Counted from the first letter of the stretch, positions 8,652 through 13,321 are shown. The stretch is 13,735 bases of DNA from Chryseobacterium sp. UBA6632 (GCA_002455915.1 DKLU01000146.1:1-13735); one strand, 5' to 3'. Notes: generated from the sequence alone by a model not told the origin. A program made the numbers and translations.

Positions 8652-8789
8652 ATGAAACAATTACATAACATATCTAATTTATCTTCAAGACAACCCGGTA
8701 TAGAGCCGACAGGGCAAGGGTATGCTTGTATTATTCTTCTTGATAGTGAATTTGTGGATAAAAGGTGCTTATATAAATGGGTCAGCTAA
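8652..8789 (+). CDS. Small ORF 2, 45 residues, possible leader peptide of the array
   Basis: The ORF begins MKQLHNISNLSSRQPG and ends YKWVS. It is soluble, with Cys26 and Cys39 and no known domain. It sits between P2 and a strong terminator, 24 nt before the stem. AGGTGCTT (8763-8770), near the end of the ORF, can pair with AAGCGCCT (8814-8821), the 5' arm of the terminator (8 bp with one G-U). Ribosome position on this ORF could therefore decide whether the terminator forms and whether the tRNA-like genes downstream are transcribed. It resembles small ORF 1 weakly. Coding status and the regulatory role are inference from layout. Confidence 0.45.
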   Translation: MKQLHNISNLSSRQPGIEPTGQGYACIILLDSEFVDKRCLYKWVS

Positions 8790-8812
8790 TAAACTGACAC
8801 GTCTAAAAATAT

Positions 8813-8842
8813 AAAGCGCCTCCCAAAAAGAGGCGCTTTTTT
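8813..8842 (+). terminator. Strong intrinsic terminator directly before the tRNA-like array (candidate attenuator)
   Basis: AAAGCGCCTC (8813-8822) pairs perfectly with GAGGCGCTTT (8830-8839), with a 7-nt loop and a T-run. Only about 10 nt separate the T-run from the first tRNA-like gene, leaving no room for a separate promoter, so the array is probably reached by read-through. A competing pairing of the 5' arm with 8763-8770 is available. Confidence 0.85.
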
Positions 8843-8851
8843 ATGTTTTAT

Positions 8852-8926
8852 GGTTTCTCTAGCTTATTTGGTAAAGCGTCGGTTTGTGGCACCGGAGAAC
8901 AGGGTTCGATCCCCGGAGATACCCCA
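8852..8926 (+). tRNA. tRNA-His-like gene, anticodon GTG
   Basis: Cloverleaf: acceptor GTTTCTC/GAGATAC with a T3-T70 mismatch, preceded by G-1 and followed by C73 and an encoded CCA, which are the tRNA-His identity features. D-stem GCTT/AAGC, anticodon loop TTGTGGC (8884-8890) with U33, and T-arm CAGGG/CCCCG with one A-C mismatch and a 6-nt TTCGAT loop. The shortened T-loop and the mismatches suggest a divergent or non-canonical copy and not the housekeeping gene. Confidence 0.75.
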
Positions 8927-8930
8927 AAAA

Positions 8931-9011
8931 GTGAATAGTCAATGGTCAATTTTACTTCGTAAGTTAATTTTAAAATTGATAACCAAAGCAGATTGACGAT
9001 TGCTTATTCAC
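8931..9011. repeat. Inverted-repeat spacer S1 (His to Ile)
   Basis: Begins GTGAATAGTCAATGGTCAAT and ends ATTCAC, so the ends can pair across the spacer. The internal parts resemble S2-S5. The spacer begins a few nucleotides after the His-like CCA and ends 12 nt before the Ile-like gene. Confidence 0.7.
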
Positions 9012-9022
9012 AAATTAAAAAC

Positions 9023-9096
9023 AATCTCATAGCTCAATGGGTTGGAGCATCGGTCTGATACGCCGAAGGTTGAAGGTTCGAGTCCTTCTGGGATTA
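9023..9096 (+). tRNA. tRNA-Ile-like gene, anticodon GAT
   Basis: A fully paired cloverleaf: acceptor AATCTCA/TGGGATT (7 pairs, one G-U), D-stem GCTC/GAGC, anticodon stem TCGGT/GCCGA with loop CTGATAC (GAT), and T-arm GAAGG/CCTTC with loop TTCGAGT. A73, no encoded CCA. The A1-U72 first pair is unusual for bacterial tRNA-Ile. The best-preserved member of the array together with the Tyr and Gln types. Confidence 0.85.
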
Positions 9097-9110
9097 CAGA
9101 AATAGGAATG

Positions 9111-9184
9111 GTGAATAGTGAATTTTGTTTCACAAGTGAATTTAAAAATTGACAAGCAAAGCGGATTGACAATTAACCATTCAC
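9111..9184. repeat. Inverted-repeat spacer S2 (Ile to Asp)
   Basis: Begins GTGAATAGTGAATTTTG and ends CCATTCAC. Shares with S3-S5 the core AAGTGAATTTAAAAATTGAC, followed by a short GC-containing hairpin and ATTGAC. Confidence 0.7.
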
Positions 9185-9194
9185 AAATAAAAAA

Positions 9195-9266
9195 GGTCTA
9201 TTGAGGTAATGGCTAACCTTCCTGACTGTCGCTCAGTCACTGCGAGTTCGATTCTCGCATAGACCG
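9195..9266 (+). tRNA. tRNA-Asp-like gene, anticodon GTC
   Basis: Acceptor GGTCTAT/ATAGACC (7 pairs) with G73, the Asp discriminator. D-stem AGGT/ACCT, anticodon stem CCTGA/TCAGT with a C-T mismatch at the top, loop CTGTCGC (GTC, U33 present), T-arm GCGAG/CTCGC with TTCGATT loop. Variable region of 4 nt; no encoded CCA. 72 nt in total. Confidence 0.8.
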
Positions 9267-9268
9267 AA

Positions 9269-9325
9269 GATTCACGGAAAATTCCGGATCCGACTGTCTC
9301 TCGGAGAAGATTTTTAAAGTGAATC
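9269..9325. repeat. Inverted-repeat spacer between Asp- and Pro-like genes
   Basis: GATTCAC (9269-9275) and GTGAATC (9319-9325) pair; an inner TTCCG/CGGAGAA pairing can extend it. It is not a member of the S family but has the same layout, filling the spacer from tRNA end to tRNA start. Confidence 0.6.
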
Positions 9326-9332
9326 TGCAAAA

Positions 9333-9404
9333 CTGGAAAGATAACGGTGGTTGTTTACCCGTCTTGGACGCGGGAGGTCGCAAGTTCGAATCTTGCTTTC
9401 CAGA
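9333..9404 (+). tRNA. tRNA-Pro-like gene, anticodon TGG
   Basis: Acceptor CTGGAAA/TTTCCAG with C1-G72 and A73, both typical of tRNA-Pro. Anticodon stem CCCGT/GCGGG, loop CTTGGAC (TGG, U33 present), T-arm GCAAG/CTTGC with TTCGAAT loop. The D-arm is weak (AAC/GTT with a T10-T25 mismatch), positions 8-9 are GA and A14 is replaced by G, so tertiary contacts may be compromised. Confidence 0.75.
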
Positions 9405-9413
9405 CGAAAAAAT

Positions 9414-9495
9414 GTGAATAGTCAATTGTGAATTTTGTTTTACAAGTGAATTTAAAAATTGACAAGCGAAGCAAATTGACCTATTCACAATTCAC
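9414..9495. repeat. Inverted-repeat spacer S3 (after Pro)
   Basis: Begins GTGAATAGTCAATTGTGAAT and ends ATTCACAATTCAC; the same core as S2. It separates the Pro-like gene from stem-bounded element A. Confidence 0.7.
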
Positions 9496-9523
9496 ACCAA
9501 GTTAATTGTTTCAAAAGAGAAAA

Positions 9524-9592
9524 AGAAAAGGTTTGTCGAGAGCAGACGATCTTTACGCCAAAAACACGATATAATATAGACAGGCTTTTTCT
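9524..9592 (+). ncRNA. Stem-bounded element A (candidate ncRNA, copy 1 of 4)
   Basis: AGAAAAGGTTTGTC (9524-9537) pairs with GACAGGCTTTTTCT (9579-9592) over 14 positions, three of them G-U. The 5' half continues with GAGAGCAGACGATCTTTACG, shared in pattern with elements B-D (AGA-nnn-TCT mini-hairpin). The interior is AT-rich and lacks a T-arm. Function unknown. Confidence 0.55.
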
Positions 9593-9647
9593 TAACTCAC
9601 TTTGAGGCTGGATGATGAAATTTTTAAACATAATATAAATTTTAGGT

Positions 9648-9713
9648 AAAATAAAGTTTGTCAAAGCGCAGAAGTTCTTATATCAAACAAAAAATTAAGA
9701 CAGGCTTTATTTT
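9648..9713 (+). ncRNA. Stem-bounded element B (copy 2 of 4)
   Basis: AAAATAAAGTTTGTC (9648-9662) pairs with GACAGGCTTTATTTT (9699-9713), 15 positions with two G-U. The 5' half reads AAAGCGCAGAAGTTCTTATA. It lies about 75 nt before the Cys-like gene; the interval is AT-rich with short inverted repeats. Element C has a nearly identical interior. Confidence 0.55.
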
Positions 9714-9788
9714 TTAATGAAAATTATAAAATTATAAAGGAGAAAAAGATCAATAATCATTTATCTCTTATCAACTATAATTAAAAAC

Positions 9789-9921
9789 GATGGTTCGCCG
9801 AAGTGGAAGAGTCGGGGCGGTCTGCAAAACCGTTGCGTAAGCTGAGTGAGTTTTGAAATGTGAAACATTCGTGAATTCAGATAAAAAAATAAAATGGTTA
9901 TGAACAATCTCATAACCATCT
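9789..9921 (+). tRNA. tRNA-Cys-like gene, anticodon GCA, with 58-nt T-loop
   Basis: Acceptor 5' strand GATGGTT (9789-9795), D-stem CCGA/TCGG, anticodon stem GCGGT/ACCGT, loop CTGCAAA (GCA). The variable region is long (TGCGTAAGCTGA), unlike normal tRNA-Cys and similar to the Tyr-like gene of this array. The T-stem 5' strand GTGAG (9846-9850) is not closed by a normal 7-nt loop. Its partner CTCAT appears at 9909-9913, followed by AACCATC (9914-9920), a perfect match to the acceptor, and U73, the Cys discriminator. The T-loop would thus hold 58 nt. The 3' part can alternatively form a 10-bp hairpin (9894-9903 with 9910-9919). It may be a precursor with an insertion, or a broken gene. Confidence 0.5.
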
Positions 9922-9942
9922 CAAATAACTAAAATGAGATTA
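9906..9942 (+). other. Mini acceptor-like hairpin overlapping the Cys-like 3' end
   Basis: AATCTCAT (9906-9913) pairs with ATGAGATT (9934-9941) around a 20-nt loop, followed by A. The 11 bases ACAATCTCATA at 9904-9914 are identical to the start of the Ile-like gene (9021-9031). It may be a deleted Ile-type remnant or an alternative fold competing with the Cys-like acceptor. Confidence 0.35.
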
Positions 9943-9947
9943 GTTCC

Positions 9948-10024
9948 GAAGAAAAAGAAAAGTTTGTCGAGCGTAGAAGTTCTTATATCAAACAAAAAAT
10001 TAAAGACAGGCTTTGTTTTTCTTC
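9948..10024 (+). ncRNA. Stem-bounded element C (copy 3 of 4)
   Basis: A long stem: 9948-9968 pairs with 10005-10024 (about 19 positions) around a small asymmetric internal loop, including GTTTGTC/GACAGGC with two G-U pairs. The interior GAGCGTAGAAGTTCTTATAT is almost identical to element B. It precedes the Tyr-like gene by about 80 nt. Confidence 0.55.
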
Positions 10025-10040
10025 ACAAGAAATTAAAAGT

Positions 10041-10088
10041 TAAGAATTGGAAGATTATTATAAAATATTACTCATTACCAATTGCTTA
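10041..10088. repeat. Inverted-repeat spacer before the Tyr-like gene
   Basis: TAAGAATTGG (10041-10050) and CCAATTGCTTA (10078-10088) pair with a small bulge; AT-rich loop. Confidence 0.5.
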
Positions 10089-10103
10089 TTACTCATGAAA
10101 ACC

Positions 10104-10190
10104 GGAAGTACGCCGAAATTGGAGAGTCGGGGCAGACTGTAAATCTGTTGCTTCATTGCTGAGTAGGTTCGAATCCTACTACTTCCACCA
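10104..10190 (+). tRNA. tRNA-Tyr-like gene, anticodon GTA
   Basis: A class II tRNA of good quality: acceptor GGAAGTA/TACTTCC, D-stem CCGA/TCGG, anticodon stem GCAGA/TCTGT, loop CTGTAAA (GTA), a 14-nt variable region, T-arm GTAGG/CCTAC with TTCGAAT loop, A73 and encoded CCA. The long variable region is normal for bacterial tRNA-Tyr. It could well be functional in translation. Confidence 0.85.
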
Positions 10191-10191
10191 A

Positions 10192-10262
10192 CTGCTGATA
10201 ATGTAATGGCAGCATGCAGGAAATGTACTCTTGTTGTTCAGGTTCGACTCCTGGTCAGATGG
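10192..10262 (+). tRNA. Degenerate tRNA-like gene, Thr-type anticodon TGT, lacking U33
   Basis: It starts 2 nt after the Tyr-like CCA. D-stem ATGT/GCAT, anticodon stem CAGGA/TCTTG, T-arm TCAGG/CCTGG with TTCGACT loop. The anticodon loop AATGTAC centres on TGT, but position 33 is A where U is nearly universal. The acceptor CTGCTGA/TCAGATG pairs at only 5 of 7 positions. The body resembles the Gln-like gene at 10901 (shared TCTTGTTGTTCAGGTTCGA). Unlikely to decode normally. Confidence 0.5.
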
Positions 10263-10278
10263 TCAAAGAAAGTGAAAT

Positions 10279-10351
10279 GTGAATAGTGAATTTTGCTCCG
10301 CAAGTGAATTTAAAGATTGACTACGAAGTAAATTGACGATTGACAATTCAC
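10279..10351. repeat. Inverted-repeat spacer S4 (Thr-like to Glu)
   Basis: Begins GTGAATAGTGAATTTTGC and ends CAATTCAC, with an inner TTGCTCCGCAA hairpin and the S-family core. It ends about 10 nt before the Glu-like gene. Confidence 0.7.
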
Positions 10352-10360
10352 AAGAAAAAC

Positions 10361-10433
10361 GCTCTATTCGTCTAACGGTTCAGGACGCCTGTCTTTCGAG
10401 CAGAAAACAAGGGTTCGATTCCCTTATAGAGTA
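10361..10433 (+). tRNA. tRNA-Glu-like gene, anticodon TTC
   Basis: Acceptor GCTCTAT/ATAGAGT (G1-U72 wobble), the GTCTAACGGTTCAGGAC D-arm typical of tRNA-Glu, anticodon stem CCTGT/GCAGA with a C-A mismatch at the top, loop CTTTCGA (TTC, U33 present), T-arm AAGGG/CCCTT with TTCGATT loop, A73, no encoded CCA. Confidence 0.8.
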
Positions 10434-10440
10434 CAGAAAA

Positions 10441-10522
10441 GTGAATAAGTGAATGGTGAATTTTGCTCCGCAAGTGAATTTTAAAAATTGACTACAAAGT
10501 AAATTGACGATTTAGAATTCAC
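10441..10522. repeat. Inverted-repeat spacer S5 (after Glu)
   Basis: Begins GTGAATAAGTGAATGGTGAA and ends GAATTCAC. It shares TTTTGCTCCGCAAGTGAAT with S4. It separates the Glu-like gene from element D. Confidence 0.7.
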
Positions 10523-10545
10523 AAAGAAATAGGTTTAAATGGAAA

Positions 10546-10621
10546 GGGAAAAGTTTGTCAAGCGCAGAAGATCTATACGAATATAACAGGCATAGTTTAT
10601 AAATATAGACAAGCTTTTCTC
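10546..10621 (+). ncRNA. Stem-bounded element D (copy 4 of 4)
   Basis: GGGAAAAGTTTGTC (10546-10559) pairs with GACAAGCTTTTCTC (10608-10621), 14 positions with two G-U. The 5' half AAGCGCAGAAGATCTATACG matches the other copies; the rest is longer and different. The change to GACAAGC still keeps the stem paired, which hints at selection on structure. Confidence 0.55.
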
Positions 10622-10632
10622 AGACCTAATAC

Positions 10633-10722
10633 ATAAGTAATGAGTAATGTGCAATGAGTAATTATTGCGAAGGTTAATATGAATTTATAAAGCATAATTT
10701 TTTTTATTACACATTACTTATT
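10633..10722. repeat. AT-rich inverted-repeat spacer before the Leu-like gene
   Basis: The ATAAGTAATG...TAATGTG region near 10633-10651 is partly complementary to ATTACACATTACTTATT near 10706-10722, giving an imperfect hairpin whose right arm ends shortly before the Leu-like gene. Confidence 0.45.
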
Positions 10723-10735
10723 AATCATGAAACTT

Positions 10736-10809
10736 GCGGGAATGGTGGAAATGGCAGACACACTTGATTTAGGCTCAAGGTTTTGGGGGTTCGAATCCCT
10801 CTTTCCGTA
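10736..10809 (+). tRNA. tRNA-Leu-like gene, anticodon TAG, without long variable arm
   Basis: Acceptor GCGGGAA/TTTCCGT (two G-U), D-arm in typical Leu style (GTGG...GGCAGACAC), anticodon stem CTTGA/TCAAG, loop TTTAGGC (TAG), T-arm GGGGG/CCCTC with TTCGAAT loop, A73. The variable region is only GTTTT, whereas bacterial tRNA-Leu has a long variable arm, so this is a reduced class I-sized version. Confidence 0.75.
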
Positions 10810-10815
10810 CAAAAG

Positions 10816-10893
10816 TATAATTGATAAGTCATCAATGATAATTGATTAATCTAAAAAATAAAATCAATTATAACTCATCATTTATCAATTATA
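10816..10893. repeat. Long imperfect inverted-repeat spacer (Leu to Gln)
   Basis: TATAATTGATAA (10816-10827) and TTATCAATTATA (10882-10893) are exact complements. The pairing continues inward (TGATAATTGATT with AATCAATTAT), for arms of roughly 34 nt around a short loop. It fills almost the whole interval between the two tRNA-like genes. Confidence 0.75.
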
Positions 10894-10900
10894 ATTAAAC

Positions 10901-10973
10901 TGATTCATAGTGTAATGGGTTAGCAAACAAGACTTTGACTCTTGTTGTTCAGGTTCGAGTCCTGATGAATCAA
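10901..10973 (+). tRNA. tRNA-Gln-like gene, anticodon TTG
   Basis: A perfect 7-bp acceptor TGATTCA/TGAATCA with U1-A72 as in tRNA-Gln, anticodon stem CAAGA/TCTTG, loop CTTTGAC (TTG, U33 present), T-arm TCAGG/CCTGA with TTCGAGT loop, A73. The D-stem has one mismatch (G10-A25). Last tRNA-like gene of the array. Confidence 0.8.
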
Positions 10974-11003
10974 CAGAAAAGGTTACAACAAAAAAACTCT
11001 TTT

Positions 11004-11084
11004 TTCTTTGCTGAGTGAAACGCCTTTGCGAACATAAAAACAGATAGTTGGTAAAAAAACTTAGCGCACTTTGCGTTAAAATAA
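11004..11084 (+). repeat. Dispersed intergenic repeat R1, copy 2
   Basis: The second copy of the repeat at 858-949, in the same orientation: GTGAAACGCCTTTGCGAAC, a divergent middle, then AACTTAGCGCACTTTGCGTT. It ends about 37 nt before the YkuK-like ATG. No clear TAnnTTTG promoter is visible in it, so the downstream genes may depend on transcription through the array. Confidence 0.7.
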
Positions 11085-11121
11085 ATATTTAAACAAATAC
11101 AAAACAAAACATGTAGAAAAA

Positions 11122-11607
11122 ATGGAAACGCAACAACAAACTTGGCAGAACATGATGGGAAAAATTTTCCAACAGTCTATCACACAGTTGGTAGAAGAAG
11201 CCATCATCCGCGAACAGGCAAATGGACATCGACTGAAAGTATGTGTGGGTTCAGACTCTCACGTTTATGGTGATGCTATTAATTATGCTACGGCAGTTGT
11301 CTTTATTCGTGAGGGAAAAGGAGCGTTTACCTTTATCAGAAAAGAAAGAGAAATACAGAGTATCAGTATCAAAGAGCGTATGCTGAACGAGGTGAATAAA
11401 TCAGTGGAAATCGCTTATGCAATTTGCTCTATTCTGGAAACTTATGATGTGGAAATGGAGGTACACGCAGACATTAACACCGATCCGGATTTCAAATCCA
11501 ACGTCGCTTTGAGAGACGCAATGGGATATATTCTGGGGATGGGATATGTGTTTAAAGCAAAGCCTTATGCATTCGCAAGTTCAAATTGTGCTGATATGAT
11601 GGTGTGA
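11122..11607 (+). CDS. YkuK-family (DUF458) RNase H-fold protein
   Basis: A 161-residue soluble protein that matches the YkuK family in length and pattern. The first strand carries VCVGSDSH (residues 40-47, Asp45), a mid-protein acidic helix follows, then VHADINTD (114-121, Asp116) and a C-terminal SSNCAD (Asp158). This spacing of acidic residues is that of an RNase H-like fold with two-metal chemistry, so a nuclease acting on RNA or RNA-DNA is likely, though YkuK proteins are not well characterised to my knowledge. It is the first protein gene after the tRNA-like array, on the same strand, which makes array-derived RNAs a plausible substrate. The start at 11122 is the first Met in frame after a stop in the leader. 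Confidence 0.85.
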   Translation: METQQQTWQNMMGKIFQQSITQLVEEAIIREQANGHRLKVCVGSDSHVYGDAINYATAVVFIREGKGAFTFIRKEREIQSISIKERMLNEVNKSVEIAYAICSILETYDVEMEVHADINTDPDFKSNVALRDAMGYILGMGYVFKAKPYAFASSNCADMMV

Positions 11608-11610
11608 AAT

Positions 11611-11692
11611 AGCTGGAAGTGGGATGATGGGAGATGGAAGTTTTTTTACAGTATAAATTTAACTTCCTTCATCTAGCTTCTAGGATCCATCC
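11611..11692. repeat. Hairpin-forming intergenic repeat
   Basis: GATGGAAGTT (11633-11642) is complementary, with a small bulge, to AACTTCCTTCATC (11661-11673), and the flanks AGCTGGAAG and TAGCTTC can extend the stem. Similar GGAAGT/ACTTCC text occurs near 105-140. It could be a partial terminator or processing site between the YkuK-like gene and the ATP-grasp genes. Confidence 0.55.
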
Positions 11693-11706
11693 AAAAAAAT
11701 AAAAAA

Positions 11707-12519
11707 ATGAAAACAATTTTAATCATTAACGGAGAAAAATACTGGAAAGATTATTTTGCAGGATTTAATGTGGTCCAGAAAAAAGTTCAGACCTCAGAAT
11801 TTATTGTAAAAGATGCTGAATTGTATGTAATTGATGAAGATGGAGTTTGTAAACCGGATGTAATTTTTTGGAGATTGGGGGCAATAAATCCTGAAATAAA
11901 ACACAGAAATATTTTGGAGTTAATTGAATATTCCGGAGTTCCTTGTGTGAATTCAGCTTCAACATTATTAATGGGTTATGAAAGATTATCAATGCTAAAT
12001 AGATTGAAAAGACTTGGATTACCTGTTGTTGATTTTAATGTAGCAACCAATACAACCCAATTAAAAAATCTGGAAATGCAGTTTCCTTTCGTGGTTAAAG
12101 TTGGAAATCATCACGGTGGATATGGGAAAAGTTTGGTTTCGACCGAAGAACAATGGGAAGAACTGAAAGATTTACTGTTTATTCATCAGGATTATGTGAC
12201 GACAGAGAAATTTATTAATTATAAATATGACATTCGTTATCTGGCTATCAATGATAAAATTTGGGCAATGAAAAGAAAAGGCAAATATTGGAAAGCCAAT
12301 TCTTTAACCCAAGAATATCAAATTGTTGAGCCGGAAAAAGAATGGGTAGAAAAAGTAAAATTGTTACAGGAAAACATCAAAGCAGATATCGTTGCGATTG
12401 ATCTTCTGGAAACAGAAAGCGGAGAAAAAGTGATTTTAGAATACAACGATATTCCCGGACTTTCAGGATTTCCTGAAGATGCAAAAATGGAATTGGCGAG
12501 TATTGTAAAAAGTAAATAA
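11707..12519 (+). CDS. RimK-like ATP-grasp enzyme
   Basis: A 270-residue ATP-grasp protein of compact RimK/glutathione-synthetase-like form. The pre-ATP-grasp part is about residues 1-95. The nucleotide-binding loop is FVVKVGNHHGGYGKS (128-142, with Lys131), EKFI follows at 167-170, an Arg at 177, and the metal site is formed by D231 and the E245-Y-N247 pair in VILEYNDIPG. ATP-grasp enzymes join a carboxylate to an amine or thiol through an acyl phosphate; the substrate here is unknown. The next gene, 25 nt on, is a second ATP-grasp protein, so the two may act on the same substrate in turn. No peptide resembling a known RiPP precursor for such ligases is obvious, although the small ORFs upstream have not been excluded. 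Confidence 0.85.
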   Translation: MKTILIINGEKYWKDYFAGFNVVQKKVQTSEFIVKDAELYVIDEDGVCKPDVIFWRLGAINPEIKHRNILELIEYSGVPCVNSASTLLMGYERLSMLNRLKRLGLPVVDFNVATNTTQLKNLEMQFPFVVKVGNHHGGYGKSLVSTEEQWEELKDLLFIHQDYVTTEKFINYKYDIRYLAINDKIWAMKRKGKYWKANSLTQEYQIVEPEKEWVEKVKLLQENIKADIVAIDLLETESGEKVILEYNDIPGLSGFPEDAKMELASIVKSK

Positions 12520-12544
12520 AAAGAACCTTTAAAAACTAATAACC

Positions 12545-13321
12545 ATGTATTTTTTAGTTCAGGCTAATGTGTATTTCGATCCCGATCATTACAAAATTTT
12601 TGATGCTTTGGAAGAATTAAATATCGATTACAGTGTAATTAATATTCCTCCAACCGCAGAAAAAATCGATTTCGAAACATACAGAAAAGATGTTTTCGTG
12701 TATGGTTCGGTGACGATTGCAAGATTGGCAAAACAAAATACAGATTGGTTTCCCGGTTCTTTTTATGGAGGCAATCATTTGTATGAAATGTATTCTAAAT
12801 ATTATGGTGAAAATCTTCTCAATCACAAAGTTTCTGTACATAAAATTTCAGAACAATTGATTTGGAAAAAAGATGAAATAAAATTCATTAAACCTTACAA
12901 CGAAGCGAAAATTTTTACAGGCAAAGTTTTTAATGAATTGGAATGGAAAGATTTTGTTTTTGAAGCTTTGAAAAATCAAGCTAATAGAATTACAGAGGAT
13001 TCTTTAATTCAAATTTCTGAAGCAAAACGAACAATAAAAGAAGCAAGACTTTGGATTGTTGGCGGACAAGTTATCGATGCAGGATATTATAAATTTAATG
13101 ATAATGCTCCTTTCGAAGAAAAAGTTTCAGAAGACGGATTGAATTTCGCTAATGAAATGATTGAAGTGTTCAACCTTGAAGAAGCTTTTGTAATGGATAT
13201 CTGTTTAACCGATGAAGGTTGGAAAATTGTTGAAATAAATTGTATCAACAGTTCCGGATTTTATCCAAACACAAACGTGAAAAGTATTATCAAAGCTTTG
13301 AATATTTACTTTTCAAATTAA
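12545..13321 (+). CDS. Second ATP-grasp enzyme, R2K-like
   Basis: A 258-residue protein. The N-terminal half (1-110) is a pre-grasp-like alpha/beta region. It is followed by FIKP (114-117, Lys116), KEARLWIVGG (165-174, with E166 and R168), FVMDIC (215-220, Asp218) and VEINCIN (229-235, with E230 and N232), the conserved Lys, Arg and acidic metal ligands of the R2K ATP-grasp clade. Members of that clade are known from predicted conflict and phage-related gene clusters; no substrate is established to my knowledge. It is 12 nt from the cREC gene and 25 nt from the first ATP-grasp gene, so the three are surely one operon. It is quite unlike the first ATP-grasp protein, so this is not a recent duplication. 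Confidence 0.8.
   Translation: MYFLVQANVYFDPDHYKIFDALEELNIDYSVINIPPTAEKIDFETYRKDVFVYGSVTIARLAKQNTDWFPGSFYGGNHLYEMYSKYYGENLLNHKVSVHKISEQLIWKKDEIKFIKPYNEAKIFTGKVFNELEWKDFVFEALKNQANRITEDSLIQISEAKRTIKEARLWIVGGQVIDAGYYKFNDNAPFEEKVSEDGLNFANEMIEVFNLEEAFVMDICLTDEGWKIVEINCINSSGFYPNTNVKSIIKALNIYFSN

Noticed and set aside
9237..9488. 83-codon minus-strand ORF across the Asp- and Pro-like genes
   Set aside because: It is antisense to two well-folded tRNA-like genes and a palindromic spacer; the protein-like text is a by-product of these.
9524..10024. Miniature transposable elements with terminal inverted repeats for elements A-D
   Set aside because: The arms pair through several G-U pairs and no target-site duplications were seen, so an RNA structure explains them better. 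Not fully excluded.
8931..10522. CRISPR array (regularly recurring S1-S5 units)
   Set aside because: The units are palindromic, vary in sequence and length and alternate with tRNA-like genes instead of short unique spacers; no cas genes are present.
9524..10621. Type III toxin-antitoxin RNA (ToxI-like repeats) for elements A-D
   Set aside because: The copies are not in tandem and no ToxN-like protein gene is adjacent.
11707..12519. Microviridin- or graspetide-type RiPP biosynthesis as the role of the ATP-grasp pair
   Set aside because: No precursor with the usual core motifs is next to the genes, and the cREC neighbour points to RNA processing. The small ORFs upstream leave a slight possibility open.
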